In this document: positions 7,700 to 17,579 of the stretch, one piece after another
How the letters are laid out: each line of letters begins with the position of its first letter
Position numbering within the stretch: position 1 is the stretch's first letter
Assembly: GCF_029277445.1 (NCBI RefSeq)
Contig: NZ_CP119566.1
Coordinates: forward strand, 1,271,001 to 1,335,000
DNA: 64,000 nt
Reading direction: 5' to 3'
Origin: Pararhizobium qamdonense
GTDB taxonomy: Bacteria > Pseudomonadota > Alphaproteobacteria > Rhizobiales > Rhizobiaceae
Translations under genes and position numbers: made by a program
Notes under the pieces: model-generated
Databases searched by the model: none
Told to the model about the DNA's origin: nothing
What the model saw: only the letters and a program-made list of their open reading frames with translations

Positions 7700-8701
7700 T
7701 TATGCCGCATTGGCCAGCCGTTGCTGGGCATCCGCAAACAAACGCACCGATTTCAGCCGGGCATCCATGTCGAAAATAGGCATGGAAACGATCACCTCGT
7801 CGGCATCCGTCTGGTCGATGAACCCGTCGAGCTTCGTCTTGATGGTCTCCGGCCCGCCGACGACCGCATAGGTCATGGCGTGATCGACGAAGATCTGCTC
7901 GTTGTCACTCCACAGGCCATCCATCGTTTCCACCGGCGGCGGAAACTGGCCGCGGGCATTGCGCCGTAGAGCGACGAAGGATTGCTGCATCGAGGTGAAG
8001 AGGTGACTGGCCTCCTTATCCGTATCGGCAGCGACCCCCATGATGCCGACCATGGCATAGGGTTGATCGAGATATTGCGACGGCTCGAAACGCTCGCGGT
8101 AGATTTCCAGTGCCGACAACAGCATGTCCGGGGCGAAATGCGAGGCAAAGGCGAAGGGCAGTCCGAGCATGCCGGCGAGATGGGCGCTGAAATGGCTGGA
8201 GCCGAGCAGCCAGATCGGCACATTGCTGTCGGCGCCAGGCACCGCAATCAGGTCCTGACCGTCCTTGATGGGGCCGAGCAAGGCCTGCAACTCGACGACG
8301 TCATTGGGGAAATTGTTGGCGCTCGCCTCCATGTTGCGGCGAAGTGCGGATGCCGTACGCATATCGGTTCCCGGCGCGCGGCCAAGGCCGAGATCGACGC
8401 GGCCGGGATAGAGCGCTGCGAGCGTCCCGAATTGTTCGGCGATCACCAGCGGCGAATGGTTGGGCAGCATGATGCCGCCGGAGCCGACACGGATCGTCTT
8501 GGTGCCGGCCGCCACATGCGAAATGACGATCGCGGTTGCTGCACTGGCGATCCCCTTCATGCCGTGATGCTCAGCCAGCCAGAAGCGCTTGTAGCCGGAG
8601 GCTTCCGCTTCCTGCGCGAGGCGGCGGGAATTCTGCAGGGCTTGGGAGGTGGTCGACCCTTGCGTGATTGGGGAAAGGTCGAGGATCGAAAAGGGCACCA
8701 T
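7700..8701 (-). CDS. LLM-class flavin-dependent oxidoreductase
   Basis: 333 residues of the bacterial luciferase-like TIM-barrel family, the MsnO8-like subgroup: [18 protein letters not shown] at the N terminus, then [33 protein letters not shown] and [14 protein letters not shown]. These enzymes use reduced FMN or F420 to oxidise small molecules; the substrate here is unknown. Complete length. The gene is convergent with the cupin gene and divergent from ruvC, so it is a single-gene unit. Confidence 0.88.
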   Translation of the reverse strand: MVPFSILDLSPITQGSTTSQALQNSRRLAQEAEASGYKRFWLAEHHGMKGIASAATAIVISHVAAGTKTIRVGSGGIMLPNHSPLVIAEQFGTLAALYPGRVDLGLGRAPGTDMRTASALRRNMEASANNFPNDVVELQALLGPIKDGQDLIAVPGADSNVPIWLLGSSHFSAHLAGMLGLPFAFASHFAPDMLLSALEIYRERFEPSQYLDQPYAMVGIMGVAADTDKEASHLFTSMQQSFVALRRNARGQFPPPVETMDGLWSDNEQIFVDHAMTYAVVGGPETIKTKLDGFIDQTDADEVIVSMPIFDMDARLKSVRLFADAQQRLANAA

Positions 8702-8874
8702 GGGAAAAGCCTTCGATGAATGGAACTGATAGAAGCCTATGTAAGATCGAATTCCGTAAATCCAAGCCTGGCAATGAAACGTGATTGAACCGGCGACGTC
8801 AAATCGTGGCGGATGTTTTTGGTTTGTTCACATTTTGCTGGCAGCGTCCGGGCATGAGTATTAAGCTTCCGACC

Positions 8875-9387
8875 ATGCACAACACGATTCGTATCATCGG
8901 CATCGATCCAGGCCTGCGCCGCACCGGCTGGGGTATTATCGATACGCTCGGCAACTCCCTGCGCTTCGTGGCGTCTGGCACCGTCACCTCGGATGGCGAT
9001 ATGGATCTAGCGTCGCGGCTTTGCCAGTTGCACGACGGTCTGGTCGATGTCATCCACACGCACAAGCCTGACGAGGCAGCGGTCGAACAGACCTTCGTCA
9101 ACAAGGACGCCGTGGCAACGCTGAAGCTCGGCCAGGCACGCGGCATCGCTATGCTTGTTCCGGCCCGAGCCGGTCTGCAAGTAGCCGAATATGCACCAAA
9201 TGCGGTGAAAAAAGCGGTGATCGGCGTTGGTCATGGCGAAAAGCAGCAGATTCATATGATGCTGAAGATTTTGATGCCGAAAGCGGAATTCAAAGGCAAT
9301 GATGCCGCCGACGCCTTGGCGATCGCTATCTGCCATGCGCATAATCGCGGCGGTGCCCGGATGCGCATGGCGGCATTGGCGGGATAG
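8875..9387 (+). CDS. ruvC: Holliday-junction endonuclease RuvC
   Basis: 170 residues. RuvC cuts four-way junctions held by RuvAB. The first catalytic Asp is in [18 protein letters not shown], a Glu in [12 protein letters not shown], and the C-terminal acidic pair in [17 protein letters not shown]. The start at 8875 (MHNTIRIIG) follows the usual beginning of rhizobial RuvC; an upstream in-frame ATG at 8854 is possible. Instead of being followed at once by ruvA, it is followed by a toxin-antitoxin pair. Confidence 0.95.
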   Translation: MHNTIRIIGIDPGLRRTGWGIIDTLGNSLRFVASGTVTSDGDMDLASRLCQLHDGLVDVIHTHKPDEAAVEQTFVNKDAVATLKLGQARGIAMLVPARAGLQVAEYAPNAVKKAVIGVGHGEKQQIHMMLKILMPKAEFKGNDAADALAIAICHAHNRGGARMRMAALAG

Positions 9388-9394
9388 TTTGTTC

Positions 9395-9441
9395 TTGACT
9401 TGTTCTGTGTTTCGTATAAGTAATACCTCAGAGGTATTACT
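9395..9441 (+). promoter_or_regulatory. Promoter and perfect palindromic operator of the first AbrB/PIN module
   Basis: TTGACT (9395-9400) is a good -35 and TATAAG (9415-9420) a possible -10, though the spacing is short. AGTAATACCTC (9419-9429) and GAGGTATTACT (9431-9441) are a perfect 11-bp inverted repeat with one central base. The right arm carries the GAGG ribosome binding site and ends directly at the start codon, so antitoxin binding could block both transcription and translation initiation. Palindromes of this kind are the usual autoregulatory sites of VapBC modules. Confidence 0.7.
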
Positions 9442-9690
9442 ATGCGTGTAACAGAAAAAGGTCAGGTGACCATTCCGAAGAATGTACGGTCGAATCTCGG
9501 CATCCAGCCCGGGGCGAGCGTGGAGTTCGTTCTCAAAGGAAACGAGGCGGTGCTGCGCCGTATCGAGCCGGCTCAGGCAGTTGTTGAACGTTCAGTCCAA
9601 GAATTTTCCGATCATCTGAACCGTCATAAGGGCTCGATGAATCTGGGCGGCATGGACGGAGATGAATTTTACCGGCTGTTGAGGGACTGA
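9442..9690 (+). CDS. AbrB/SpoVT-type antitoxin (VapB-like), module 1
   Basis: 82 residues. The N-terminal swapped-hairpin AbrB domain is clear (VTEKGQVTIPKNVRSNLGI, then PGASVEFVLKGNEAVLRR). The C-terminal tail (HRGSMNLGGMDGDEFYRLLRD-like) is the toxin-binding arm. It should bind its own promoter and neutralise the PIN toxin encoded next, which starts at its stop codon (1-bp overlap). The module lies between ruvC and ruvA, all in the same direction. Different in sequence from the second AbrB gene at 10840, so the two modules are not a recent tandem copy. Confidence 0.87.
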   Translation: MRVTEKGQVTIPKNVRSNLGIQPGASVEFVLKGNEAVLRRIEPAQAVVERSVQEFSDHLNRHKGSMNLGGMDGDEFYRLLRD

Positions 9691-10103
9691 TGGCGACATT
9701 GGTCGATACAAATGTCCTGATCGATGTGTTTCACATAGGCAGTCCGTTTGAAGATTGGTCAGCGCTGCGGTTGGCGGATGCCAAGCGCGACGGCTCGGTT
9801 GTCATCAACCCATTGATCTATGCCGAAATGGCCGCAGGCTTTGTGCTTGCGTCAACCCTGGATGCGGTCCTTTCGCCGTCTGCCTTTCAGCGGGAGGATT
9901 TGCCATGGGAAGCCGCGCACGCCGCTGGACAGGCGTTTCTACGGTACCGGAAATCAGGCGGGGATAAACGGTCGCCCCTGCCGGATTTTTATATTGGCGC
10001 CCATGCGGCCGTGCGTGGCTACCGAATTTTGACCCGCGATCCCTCGCGATACAAACTCTATTTCCCCTCCGTCGAACTGATCACGCCGGAAACTCATCCA
10101 TGA
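9690..10103 (+). CDS. PIN-domain toxin (VapC-like), module 1
   Basis: 137 residues. The four acidic positions expected of a PIN ribonuclease are visible: D6 in LVDTNVLIDVF, E46 in IYAEMAAGF, D99 in PLPDFYIGAHA, and D116 in LTRDPSRYK. VapC toxins cleave tRNA or rRNA when freed from the antitoxin. The PDFYIGAHA and LTRDPSRYKLYFP phrases are typical of the subgroup paired with AbrB antitoxins. The gene starts on the last base of the antitoxin stop, so translation is coupled. ruvA begins 57 bases downstream. Confidence 0.88.
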   Translation: MATLVDTNVLIDVFHIGSPFEDWSALRLADAKRDGSVVINPLIYAEMAAGFVLASTLDAVLSPSAFQREDLPWEAAHAAGQAFLRYRKSGGDKRSPLPDFYIGAHAAVRGYRILTRDPSRYKLYFPSVELITPETHP

Positions 10104-10160
10104 CGGCCAGACTATGAAAACCATACCTACGAAGGCCATACCCAATAAGGATTGCGCGCC

Positions 10161-10778
10161 ATGATCGGCAAGCTCAAGGGAACGATCGACGAGATCGGTG
10201 ACGACCATGTCGTGGTGGATGTGCATGGGGTCGGCTATGTCGCCCATTGCTCGTCAAGGACACTGTCGAAGATCGGGTCGTCCGGTGAGGCCGTCGTGCT
10301 GTTCATCGAGACCTATGTCCGCGAAGACCAGTTGCGGCTGTTCGGCTTCCTGTCGGCGCTGGAGCGGGAATGGTTCCGGTTGCTGCAGAGCGTGCAGGGT
10401 GTTGGCTCCAAGGTGGCGCTTGCGGTTCTCTCCGTGTTGACGCCGGGCGAACTGGCCAATGCCATCGCATTGCAGGACAAGACCGCCGTCTCGCGCGCAC
10501 CGGGGGTTGGCCCGAAGGTTGCCGTGCGCATCGTCACCGAACTCAAAAACAAGGCACCGGCCTTTGCAGGTGAGGCAGGCGCCAATATCGGATTGAAGCA
10601 GGAGCTTGGCGAAGGCGTCGCCTCTGCGCCGGTGTCGGATGCGGTGTCGGCGCTCAGCAATCTCGGTTACTCGCGCGACCAGGCTGCCAATGCGGTCGCG
10701 GCGGCGTTGAAGAATGGCGGCGAGGGGCTGGATAGTGCGAAGCTCATCCGCTTGGGGTTGAAGGAACTGGCGCGATAG
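10161..10778 (+). CDS. ruvA: Holliday-junction branch-migration protein RuvA
   Basis: 205 residues. RuvA binds the junction and loads the RuvB motor. Domain I ([25 protein letters not shown]), the two helix-hairpin-helix motifs ([18 protein letters not shown] and [18 protein letters not shown]) and C-terminal domain III ([18 protein letters not shown]) are all present. The ATG at 10161 follows AATAAGGA. It is flanked on both sides by toxin-antitoxin modules rather than directly by ruvC and ruvB. Confidence 0.95.
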   Translation: MIGKLKGTIDEIGDDHVVVDVHGVGYVAHCSSRTLSKIGSSGEAVVLFIETYVREDQLRLFGFLSALEREWFRLLQSVQGVGSKVALAVLSVLTPGELANAIALQDKTAVSRAPGVGPKVAVRIVTELKNKAPAFAGEAGANIGLKQELGEGVASAPVSDAVSALSNLGYSRDQAANAVAAALKNGGEGLDSAKLIRLGLKELAR

Positions 10779-10799
10779 TGTGTTGCTTTCCGTGCGCCG

Positions 10800-10823
10800 C
10801 CTTACTATTTTAGAAAAGTAAGG
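10800..10823 (+). promoter_or_regulatory. Inverted repeat before the second AbrB/PIN module
   Basis: CCTTACT (10800-10806) and AGTAAGG (10817-10823) form a perfect inverted repeat, with TTTT and AAAA extending the symmetry inward. It lies 17 bases before the antitoxin start and is a good candidate for the autoregulatory operator. The site differs from the palindrome of module 1, so the two modules should not cross-regulate. Confidence 0.6.
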
Positions 10824-10839
10824 ATTTTGGTTGGGGTCT

Positions 10840-11121
10840 ATGATGGGACATCATGCGACGATTACGTCAAAAGGTCAGATGACCGTACCGAAGGCGGTGC
10901 GTGACGCGCTGAACATCAAGCCCGGCGATAAATGCTATGTGTGGGTGCGCGACGGTGAAATGATCGTTATTCCCCGCAACAAGAGTTTTGCCGACTTGGC
11001 CGGCATATTGGGCAAGCCGCCATACGGAGCAGGTGCGACGATTGACGATTTGTCGGAAGCAGCAGCCGGCGGAGCATCCGAACATGTGGTAGGTTCCATG
11101 CGGCCGGCAGACGCTGAGTGA
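10840..11121 (+). CDS. AbrB/SpoVT-type antitoxin, module 2
   Basis: 93 residues from the ATG at 10840 (10843 is also possible). The AbrB domain reads HATITSKGQMTVPKAVRDAL, then KPGDKCYVWVRDGEMIVIPR. The C-terminal tail is acidic and flexible and should fold onto the toxin. GGGG lies upstream of the start. The downstream PIN gene overlaps its stop codon by one base. The protein shares the fold but little sequence with the module 1 antitoxin. Confidence 0.86.
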   Translation: MMGHHATITSKGQMTVPKAVRDALNIKPGDKCYVWVRDGEMIVIPRNKSFADLAGILGKPPYGAGATIDDLSEAAAGGASEHVVGSMRPADAE

Positions 11122-11521
11122 TGGCGCGCATCGGCGTGGATACCAACATTCTGGTGCGTCTCTTTGTGAAGGATGATGCCAAGCAATATGCGTCCGTTGC
11201 GCGATTGGTCTCGACGCTTGAGGATGGCGATGTATTTTTCATCAATATCGTCGTGCTGATTGAGACGTTGTGGACACTGAGCAGACAATACGGCTACCAG
11301 AAGCCTCAGCTTTTGGCACTGGCCCAGGCGCTTCTGGAGCGGAGCGATCTGGAAATTGACCAATACGAAATCGTCGGCAATGCAATCACTATATCGAGAC
11401 TTTTGGGCGCAGATATATCCGATGCGCTGATTGGTGAATTGAACCGGCTTTCGGACTGCGCACACACCATCACTTTCGACGCGAAAGCCGCCAAAACAGT
11501 CCCCGGAATGGAACTTCTCGC

Positions 11522-11525
<4 letters not shown>
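11121..11525 (+). CDS. PIN-domain toxin (VapC-like), module 2
   Basis: 134 residues. The PIN acidic residues are visible in [39 protein letters not shown] and [17 protein letters not shown] and TFDKKA are hallmarks of this VapC subgroup, and VPGMELL closes it as in relatives. It should cleave RNA when unbound. The start is ATG 11121 (GTG 11118 in frame is an alternative). The end overlaps ruvB by 4 bp (ATGA), so ruvB translation is coupled to that of a toxin. Confidence 0.88.
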
Positions 11526-12562
<1,037 letters not shown>

Positions 12563-13435
12563 GTGTTGACGCGGCGCGGTTTTGTGCGAACGCTCGGCGC
12601 GCTGTTGTTGTCGGGCGTGGCGTCCGGTGCCTATGCCGTGGGAATAGAGCCTGTGGGACGGCCGCGCATCGTTCGCTACCATCTGATGCCGGAGAATTGG
12701 CCGGCCGGGCTGAAGCTGCGGCTGGTGATCCTGGCTGATATCCATGCCTGCAGACCGTTTATGTCTCCCCGCCGGATCGGCGATATCTGTGCGCAGGCGA
12801 ATGCGCTGAATGGCGACATGATCCTCCTGTTGGGCGATTTTCTGTCGGGAATGCGGATGGGAGGTCACCGGGTCACCTCAAGCGAATGGGCAGGCGAGCT
12901 TGCCCGCCTTGCAGCGCCTCTTGGCGTTCACGCGGTGATGGGAAACCATGATTGGATCGACGACCCCGACGCGATGATCGCGGGCGCGGGGCCGACGATC
13001 GTGCATAAGGCGCTGGCCTCGATCAACGTGCCAGTGTACGAGAACCGGGCGACCCGTTTTGAGAAGGATGGCCAAGGGTTTTGGCTGGCGGGCCTTGCCG
13101 ATCAGATCGGACCGCGCATCGGCCTTGACGATCTGCCGGGAACCCTGGCGCAGGTCACGGACGAGGCGCCCGTTATCCTGATGGCGCATGAGCCGGACGT
13201 TTTTCCAGAGGTGCCGGACAGGGTGGCCGTGACTCTGTCGGGGCATACGCATGGCGGGCAGATCCGTCTGTTCGGCTACTCGCCTGTCGTACCATCGCGC
13301 TTCCGTAACCGTTACGCCTACGGCCATGTGGTGGAAGACGGCCGCAATCTGATCGTTTCGGGCGGGCTCGGCTGCTCGATCATGCCAGTCCGCTTCGGCT
13401 CACCGCCGGAAATCGTTATTGTCGAACTCGGATAG
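12563..13435 (+). CDS. Exported metallophosphoesterase (YaeI-like)
   Basis: 290 residues with a GTG start immediately after the ruvB stop. TRRGFVRTLGALLLSG is a twin-arginine-type leader. The calcineurin-like motifs are in order: VILADIHACRP, LLLGDFLSG, VMGNHDWID, LMAHEPDV and TLSGHTHGGQI. This matches membrane-associated YaeI-like phosphodiesterases acting at the outer face of the inner membrane. The substrate is unknown. An upstream-overlapping arrangement suggests transcription together with ruvB. Confidence 0.87.
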   Translation: MLTRRGFVRTLGALLLSGVASGAYAVGIEPVGRPRIVRYHLMPENWPAGLKLRLVILADIHACRPFMSPRRIGDICAQANALNGDMILLLGDFLSGMRMGGHRVTSSEWAGELARLAAPLGVHAVMGNHDWIDDPDAMIAGAGPTIVHKALASINVPVYENRATRFEKDGQGFWLAGLADQIGPRIGLDDLPGTLAQVTDEAPVILMAHEPDVFPEVPDRVAVTLSGHTHGGQIRLFGYSPVVPSRFRNRYAYGHVVEDGRNLIVSGGLGCSIMPVRFGSPPEIVIVELG

Positions 13436-13438
13436 TTC

Positions 13439-13948
13439 ATGCCCAAACGCAAGATGATCCGGATGGATGGACCGCAGGGAAAACGGTTCAATTTCCGCAT
13501 CGCCGGGCTTGGGTTTCGCGATGGCAATGTTCTGGTGCATCGGGCAACACATGAGAATTTCTGGACGTTCCCGGGTGGGCGAGCCGAGATCGGCGAGACC
13601 TCGGTGGAAACGCTGAAGCGCGAGATGATCGAGGAACTGGGCGTCGAGGTCCGCGTTGGCCGCATGCTCTGGACGGTAGAAAACTTCTTCCGCTACGAGG
13701 ACCGGGACTATCATGAGATCGGTTTCTATTACGAAATGGAAATCCCGGAACATTTTCCCTTTCATCAAAGCGAGATCGTTCATCGCCTGCGGGATGGCAG
13801 GAGCGATCTTGAATTCAAATGGGTAAAGGCGACCAGAGCAGCGCTGACGGCGCTCGATATTCCGCCCTATTTCATCGCCGAACAGATTGAGCACCTGCCG
13901 CCGTCGCCGGTCCATATCATCTGGGATGACGGTAATCCTGAACGGTAG
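13439..13948 (+). CDS. Nudix hydrolase
   Basis: 169 residues. The Nudix box is complete: GGRAEIGETSVETLKREMIE followed by ELGV (Gx5Ex7REUxEExGU). Nudix enzymes hydrolyse nucleoside diphosphates linked to another group; here the exact substrate is unknown. FWTFPGGRAEIGE and a DLEFKWV segment resemble the subgroup close to ADP-ribose and 8-oxo-dGTP hydrolases. The gene begins 3 bases after the phosphoesterase stop, so it ends the ruv-distal transcript. Confidence 0.88.
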   Translation: MPKRKMIRMDGPQGKRFNFRIAGLGFRDGNVLVHRATHENFWTFPGGRAEIGETSVETLKREMIEELGVEVRVGRMLWTVENFFRYEDRDYHEIGFYYEMEIPEHFPFHQSEIVHRLRDGRSDLEFKWVKATRAALTALDIPPYFIAEQIEHLPPSPVHIIWDDGNPER

Positions 13949-13987
13949 ATCACGGCGTGGGCTGGGATCTGTTGGGCTAGACCAGAG

Positions 13988-14875
13988 CTAAACCAACTGC
14001 CCTATCGTTTCCCGCAGCAGCTCCAGGCCGCCCGGCTTCCAGCCCAGTGCCTCAATCTTGCAGGTGCCCATCGGGTTTAACGCCGCCTGATCGCCGGCGG
14101 GCGGCAGAGGGTGCGGACAGTGCGCGAGGTGCTGGAGGATCGACAGGATTTCATGGGTGTCGGTCGAGAGATCGGAGACGTTGAAGGTTTCGCCGTTGAT
14201 CTGCACGGTGTCTGTTTCCAGCATCAGCCGCACGGCGCGGGCGACGTCGTCGCCATGGACTTCGGTGCTGTCCCTGACCGGAACAGGCTTGCCGGCAAGA
14301 TAGTCCTCGAAAAGTCCCGCCCATTTCTGCCGCTGTCCGGCGCCTGCGGGGCCATAGATGCCGGTTGCGCGCAGGCTTGCGGTAACGAAGCCGTGGCCGC
14401 AGAGGGACAAGAGACTGCGCTCGGCCTGCAGCTTGACCTCGCCATAAAGCGTATCAGGCTTGCCGTGCATATCCTCTTTCAGAACCGTTCCAGGCGGTTG
14501 CGGTCCGTAGGCGGCGCGGCTGGAGAGGAAAACGCAGCGGCGCACGCCGGCATCGCGGGCAGTCTCAAAAAGCCGCACCGTGCCGTCGAGATTGGCGCGG
14601 CGGAACCCTTGCGGATCGTCGCCTTCACCGCCCCGGTAGTATCCGGGAAGGTGATCGAAGGCGGCATGGACGAAATAATAGACGTGATCGAAAGCCTCGA
14701 TCTGGTCAGCATCGGGATCGAGCCGCAGGGGCACGAAGGCGACATCCTTTGAGAAGAAACCAGGCTCCGGCGCGGTGCGGCCGCCGACGGTGACTTTGTA
14801 GCCATTGGCCAGCAGGTGCTCGACAATGAAGCGGCCGGCATAGCCGGTGCCGCCGGAAACGAGAACGCGTGTCAT
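13988..14875 (-). CDS. sqdC: NAD-dependent epimerase/reductase, probable SqdC
   Basis: 295 residues of the extended short-chain dehydrogenase family. TRVLVSGGTGYAGRFIVEHL is the dinucleotide loop; the active site Y and K are in TLYGEVKLQAE, with the Ser in CVFLSSRAAYGP. It is the third gene of a sqdB-sqdD-sqdC set. In Rhodobacter, SqdC is a reductase-like protein needed for full sulfoquinovosyl diacylglycerol synthesis. The symbol is assigned from order and fold rather than from close sequence recall. The start at 14875 is 13 bases after the sqdD stop. Confidence 0.72.
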   Translation of the reverse strand: MTRVLVSGGTGYAGRFIVEHLLANGYKVTVGGRTAPEPGFFSKDVAFVPLRLDPDADQIEAFDHVYYFVHAAFDHLPGYYRGGEGDDPQGFRRANLDGTVRLFETARDAGVRRCVFLSSRAAYGPQPPGTVLKEDMHGKPDTLYGEVKLQAERSLLSLCGHGFVTASLRATGIYGPAGAGQRQKWAGLFEDYLAGKPVPVRDSTEVHGDDVARAVRLMLETDTVQINGETFNVSDLSTDTHEILSILQHLAHCPHPLPPAGDQAALNPMGTCKIEALGWKPGGLELLRETIGQLV

Positions 14876-14888
14876 GAGCTTCCTGATG

Positions 14889-15791
14889 TCACTTCGGGCC
14901 TGATATGTCCGGATTGGGCTTACCGGGATTGGGCTTGGCCGGTTTTGGCAATGCGGCAATCTCCGGGATAGCGTCGCCGGTCAGGAAAGCATGCCAGAGA
15001 TTGATCAGCGGTCGCAGTCTTTCGGCTTTGGGATGATCCTTTTCCCACGGTTTTTCATATTGGTAATGCAGCACGCCGATCGATGGCCAATCCCAAAGGT
15101 CCGGCATGTTGAGCCAGACATATTGCAGCATATTCATCGTGACAGGCAGGCCATGCCAATCTGTGAAAAAATTCTGCAGAAATGTCTGGTCGGTGCGTGG
15201 CCAGAAGGCATCGGGTGTATCGAGCTTTGCCAGCATGTTTTCGAATGTCTGAAGGCTCGGTGTTGCAACGAAGACCCCGGAGTTCAGCCGGTGAAAATCG
15301 GCAAGGCTTTCATAGACATTGGGTGCCGCCGAAAATTCCGGATAGCCGAAATAGCGGTCGATGTTTTTCAAGACCAGCGCATCGGCATCGATGAAGATGC
15401 AGTGCTCATATTCGGTCAGCTGCCACAGTCTCAGCTTGCAGAAATTGTCGAGTGGCGAGTGAAAGTCAGGTTTGCGACCCTTGGTAAAAGGGGCTGCGCT
15501 GTGCAGCGACGTCCGGGCATGCCGCGCGTTGAAAGCGTCCGAGAGTGGCAGCAATTCGGTCGCGGCGAAACGGCAGCCGAACTGCGCGAGCGGCGCCAGC
15601 GCGTATTCTGGGACGCCGCCCGTGTGCAGAACGACGATATCGGCTTGCGCCCCGGTTCGTCGGATTGAACGGGCAAGTGCGGTTGCGCCCATCGCATAAT
15701 CCGCATTCGTCACCAGCGTCACGAAGGCGTGCCGCGATCCGGCAGAGCCGGAAGGCGCGATGCCATTGGAAGCAATTCCTGGCTGCGTCAT
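14889..15791 (-). CDS. sqdD: Family 8 glycosyltransferase, probable SqdD
   Basis: 300 residues. A glycogenin-like GT8 fold: FVTLVTNADYAMGATALARS at the N terminus, the metal-binding DxD in CIFIDADALVLKNID, and LNSGVFVATPS. In bacteria that make sulfolipid with sqdB, SqdD of this type is thought to transfer sulfoquinovose from the UDP sugar to diacylglycerol. The start codon overlaps the sqdB stop (ATGA). The tail after residue 270 is proline and lysine rich (KPAKPNPGKPNP). Confidence 0.82.
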   Translation of the reverse strand: MTQPGIASNGIAPSGSAGSRHAFVTLVTNADYAMGATALARSIRRTGAQADIVVLHTGGVPEYALAPLAQFGCRFAATELLPLSDAFNARHARTSLHSAAPFTKGRKPDFHSPLDNFCKLRLWQLTEYEHCIFIDADALVLKNIDRYFGYPEFSAAPNVYESLADFHRLNSGVFVATPSLQTFENMLAKLDTPDAFWPRTDQTFLQNFFTDWHGLPVTMNMLQYVWLNMPDLWDWPSIGVLHYQYEKPWEKDHPKAERLRPLINLWHAFLTGDAIPEIAALPKPAKPNPGKPNPDISGPK

Positions 15792-17008
15792 GAAACCGAT
15801 TTCAGCCTTCTTCCTTCCGGATCATGATTAATCTTGGCGGCGATGTCCTTGGTCCAGGCGGAAACGGCCGGCACGCGGCTGCGATCGACGCGGTAGGCGT
15901 ATTTCTTGCCGACATCGACGATTTCTTCCAGCAGACCGTCCTGCAGCGTGATCGGATTGAGGCCCAGCTGGCGGAATTTTTCGTTGCGCACGACCAGATC
16001 GTTTTCGGCCGCTTCCTTGCGCGGATTGGGCAGCCAGGCAATCTCGGAACCGGTAAGGCCGGCGATCATTTCGGCGAGATCGCGGACCCGGTGCGTTTCG
16101 GTCATCTGGTTGAAGATCTCGACGCGGGCGCCGCGCTGCGGCGGGTTTTTCAGCGCCAGCTCGATGCAGCGGACCGAATCCTGGATGTGAATGAAGGCGC
16201 GCGTCTGGCCGCCGGTACCATGCACGGTCAGCGGATATCCGATCGCCGCCTGAATGAGGAAGCGGTTGAGCACAGTGCCATAGTCGCCATCATAATCGAA
16301 GCGGTTGATCAACTGTTCATGGCGGCGGGTCTGTTCGGTATGGGTGCCCCAGACGATGCCCTGGTGCAGGTCGGTGATCCGCAGCGCGTCATTCTTGGCG
16401 TAAAACTGGAACAGCAGCTGATCGAGACATTTGGTCATGTGGTAGATCGAGCCGGGATTGGCGGGGTAGAGGATATCCTGCTTTGCCGTTTCCCCGCTTT
16501 CGGTTTCGATGCCCACCGGAAGATAGCCTTCCGGGATCGCCGCGCCGACGGTGGAATATCCATAGACGCCCATGGTACCAAGATGGACCAGATGCGCATC
16601 GAGGCCGATCTCGACCATGGCGTTCAACAGGTTATGGGTGGCATTGACGTTGTTGTTGACCGTGTAATTCTTGTGACGGTCGCTCTTCATCGAATAGGGT
16701 GCGGCCCGCTGCTCGGCGAAATGGATGACGGCGTCCGGGCGGTTTTCCGCAAGCCAGTTTTTCAAGAGCTCATAGTCGCGGGCGAGATCGATCAGGTGAA
16801 AATGGATACGCCGTCCGGTCTGCGCATGCCAGATGCGCGTGCGTTCCTGAATGCTGTCCATGGGGGTTAACGACTGGACCCCAAGCTCGGTATCGATCCA
16901 GCGGCGGGACAGGTTGTCGAGAATGTGGATGTCATGTCCGGCATCGGACAGATGCAGGGCTGTCGGCCAACCGACAAAGCCGTCACCGCCAAGGACTGCA
17001 ATTTTCAT
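15788..17008 (-). CDS. sqdB: UDP-sulfoquinovose synthase SqdB
   Basis: 406 residues. It makes UDP-sulfoquinovose from UDP-glucose and sulfite, the head-group donor for the sulfolipid SQDG. MKIAVLGGDGFVGWPTALHL is the NAD loop; LSRRWIDTELG and IDLARDYELLKNWL are characteristic of SqdB, and the catalytic Tyr/Lys lie in NPGSIYHMTKCLDQ, with HLGTMGVYG supplying the Thr/Met. The ATG at 17008 follows AGGAGA. It is the first gene of the sqdBDC operon. SQDG helps replace phospholipids in phosphate starvation in rhizobia. Confidence 0.94.
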   Translation of the reverse strand: MKIAVLGGDGFVGWPTALHLSDAGHDIHILDNLSRRWIDTELGVQSLTPMDSIQERTRIWHAQTGRRIHFHLIDLARDYELLKNWLAENRPDAVIHFAEQRAAPYSMKSDRHKNYTVNNNVNATHNLLNAMVEIGLDAHLVHLGTMGVYGYSTVGAAIPEGYLPVGIETESGETAKQDILYPANPGSIYHMTKCLDQLLFQFYAKNDALRITDLHQGIVWGTHTEQTRRHEQLINRFDYDGDYGTVLNRFLIQAAIGYPLTVHGTGGQTRAFIHIQDSVRCIELALKNPPQRGARVEIFNQMTETHRVRDLAEMIAGLTGSEIAWLPNPRKEAAENDLVVRNEKFRQLGLNPITLQDGLLEEIVDVGKKYAYRVDRSRVPAVSAWTKDIAAKINHDPEGRRLKSVS

Positions 17009-17133
17009 GCGCCAATCTCCTGTGGGATCGAAGTCATGCGCCGGTGATAGGAGAACATTGTGACAAACCTGCAATGCTTGCAAAACCCGTTTGGTTCCTG
17101 CACAGAAAAAAGAATAATTTTGCGAGGCTGCGG

Positions 17134-17577
17134 ATGACTTTGATTGCGCTTTCCGGCGAGCTGACGGATGCCGGACACCGGCTGCTACAGCGTGTCTACT
17201 ACGAGGACACCGATTTTTCCGGCGTCGTCTACCACGCCCGGTACCTGCATTTCATGGAGCGGGCGCGCACGGATTACCTGCGGCTCCTGGGTGTCGAGCA
17301 GGCGACGCTGGCAATCGCGGGGGATAGCGAAGGCCTGGTCTTCGTCGTCCACCGGATGGAGATCGATTTCAAGCAGCCGGCGCGCATGGACGATATCCTG
17401 ACGATCACCACGGCGACGGAAAAGGCGGGAGGTGCCAAAATGGTGCTCGCCCAGGAAATCCGCCGGGAGGGTACGCTGTTGATCGCAGCCAAGGTGATCA
17501 TCGCCGTCATCAACGGGCAGGGCCGTCCGCGCCGGTTGCCGGAGGCGCTCGGCAAGAGGTTTCTTGGGGAAAGCTGA
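17134..17577 (+). CDS. ybgC: Tol-Pal-associated acyl-CoA thioesterase YbgC
   Basis: 147 residues. A 4-hydroxybenzoyl-CoA thioesterase-type hotdog protein. The signature RVYYEDTDFSGVVYHARYLHFMERART contains the active-site Asp, followed by VHRMEIDFKQPARMDD. YbgC hydrolyses acyl-CoA or acyl-ACP and is linked to the Tol-Pal system. It normally sits directly before tolQ; here ligD, ku and a small gene lie between. The ATG at 17134 has GAGG upstream; longer starts to 17044 are possible but less likely. Confidence 0.9.
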   Translation: MTLIALSGELTDAGHRLLQRVYYEDTDFSGVVYHARYLHFMERARTDYLRLLGVEQATLAIAGDSEGLVFVVHRMEIDFKQPARMDDILTITTATEKAGGAKMVLAQEIRREGTLLIAAKVIIAVINGQGRPRRLPEALGKRFLGES

Positions 17578-17579
17578 CG

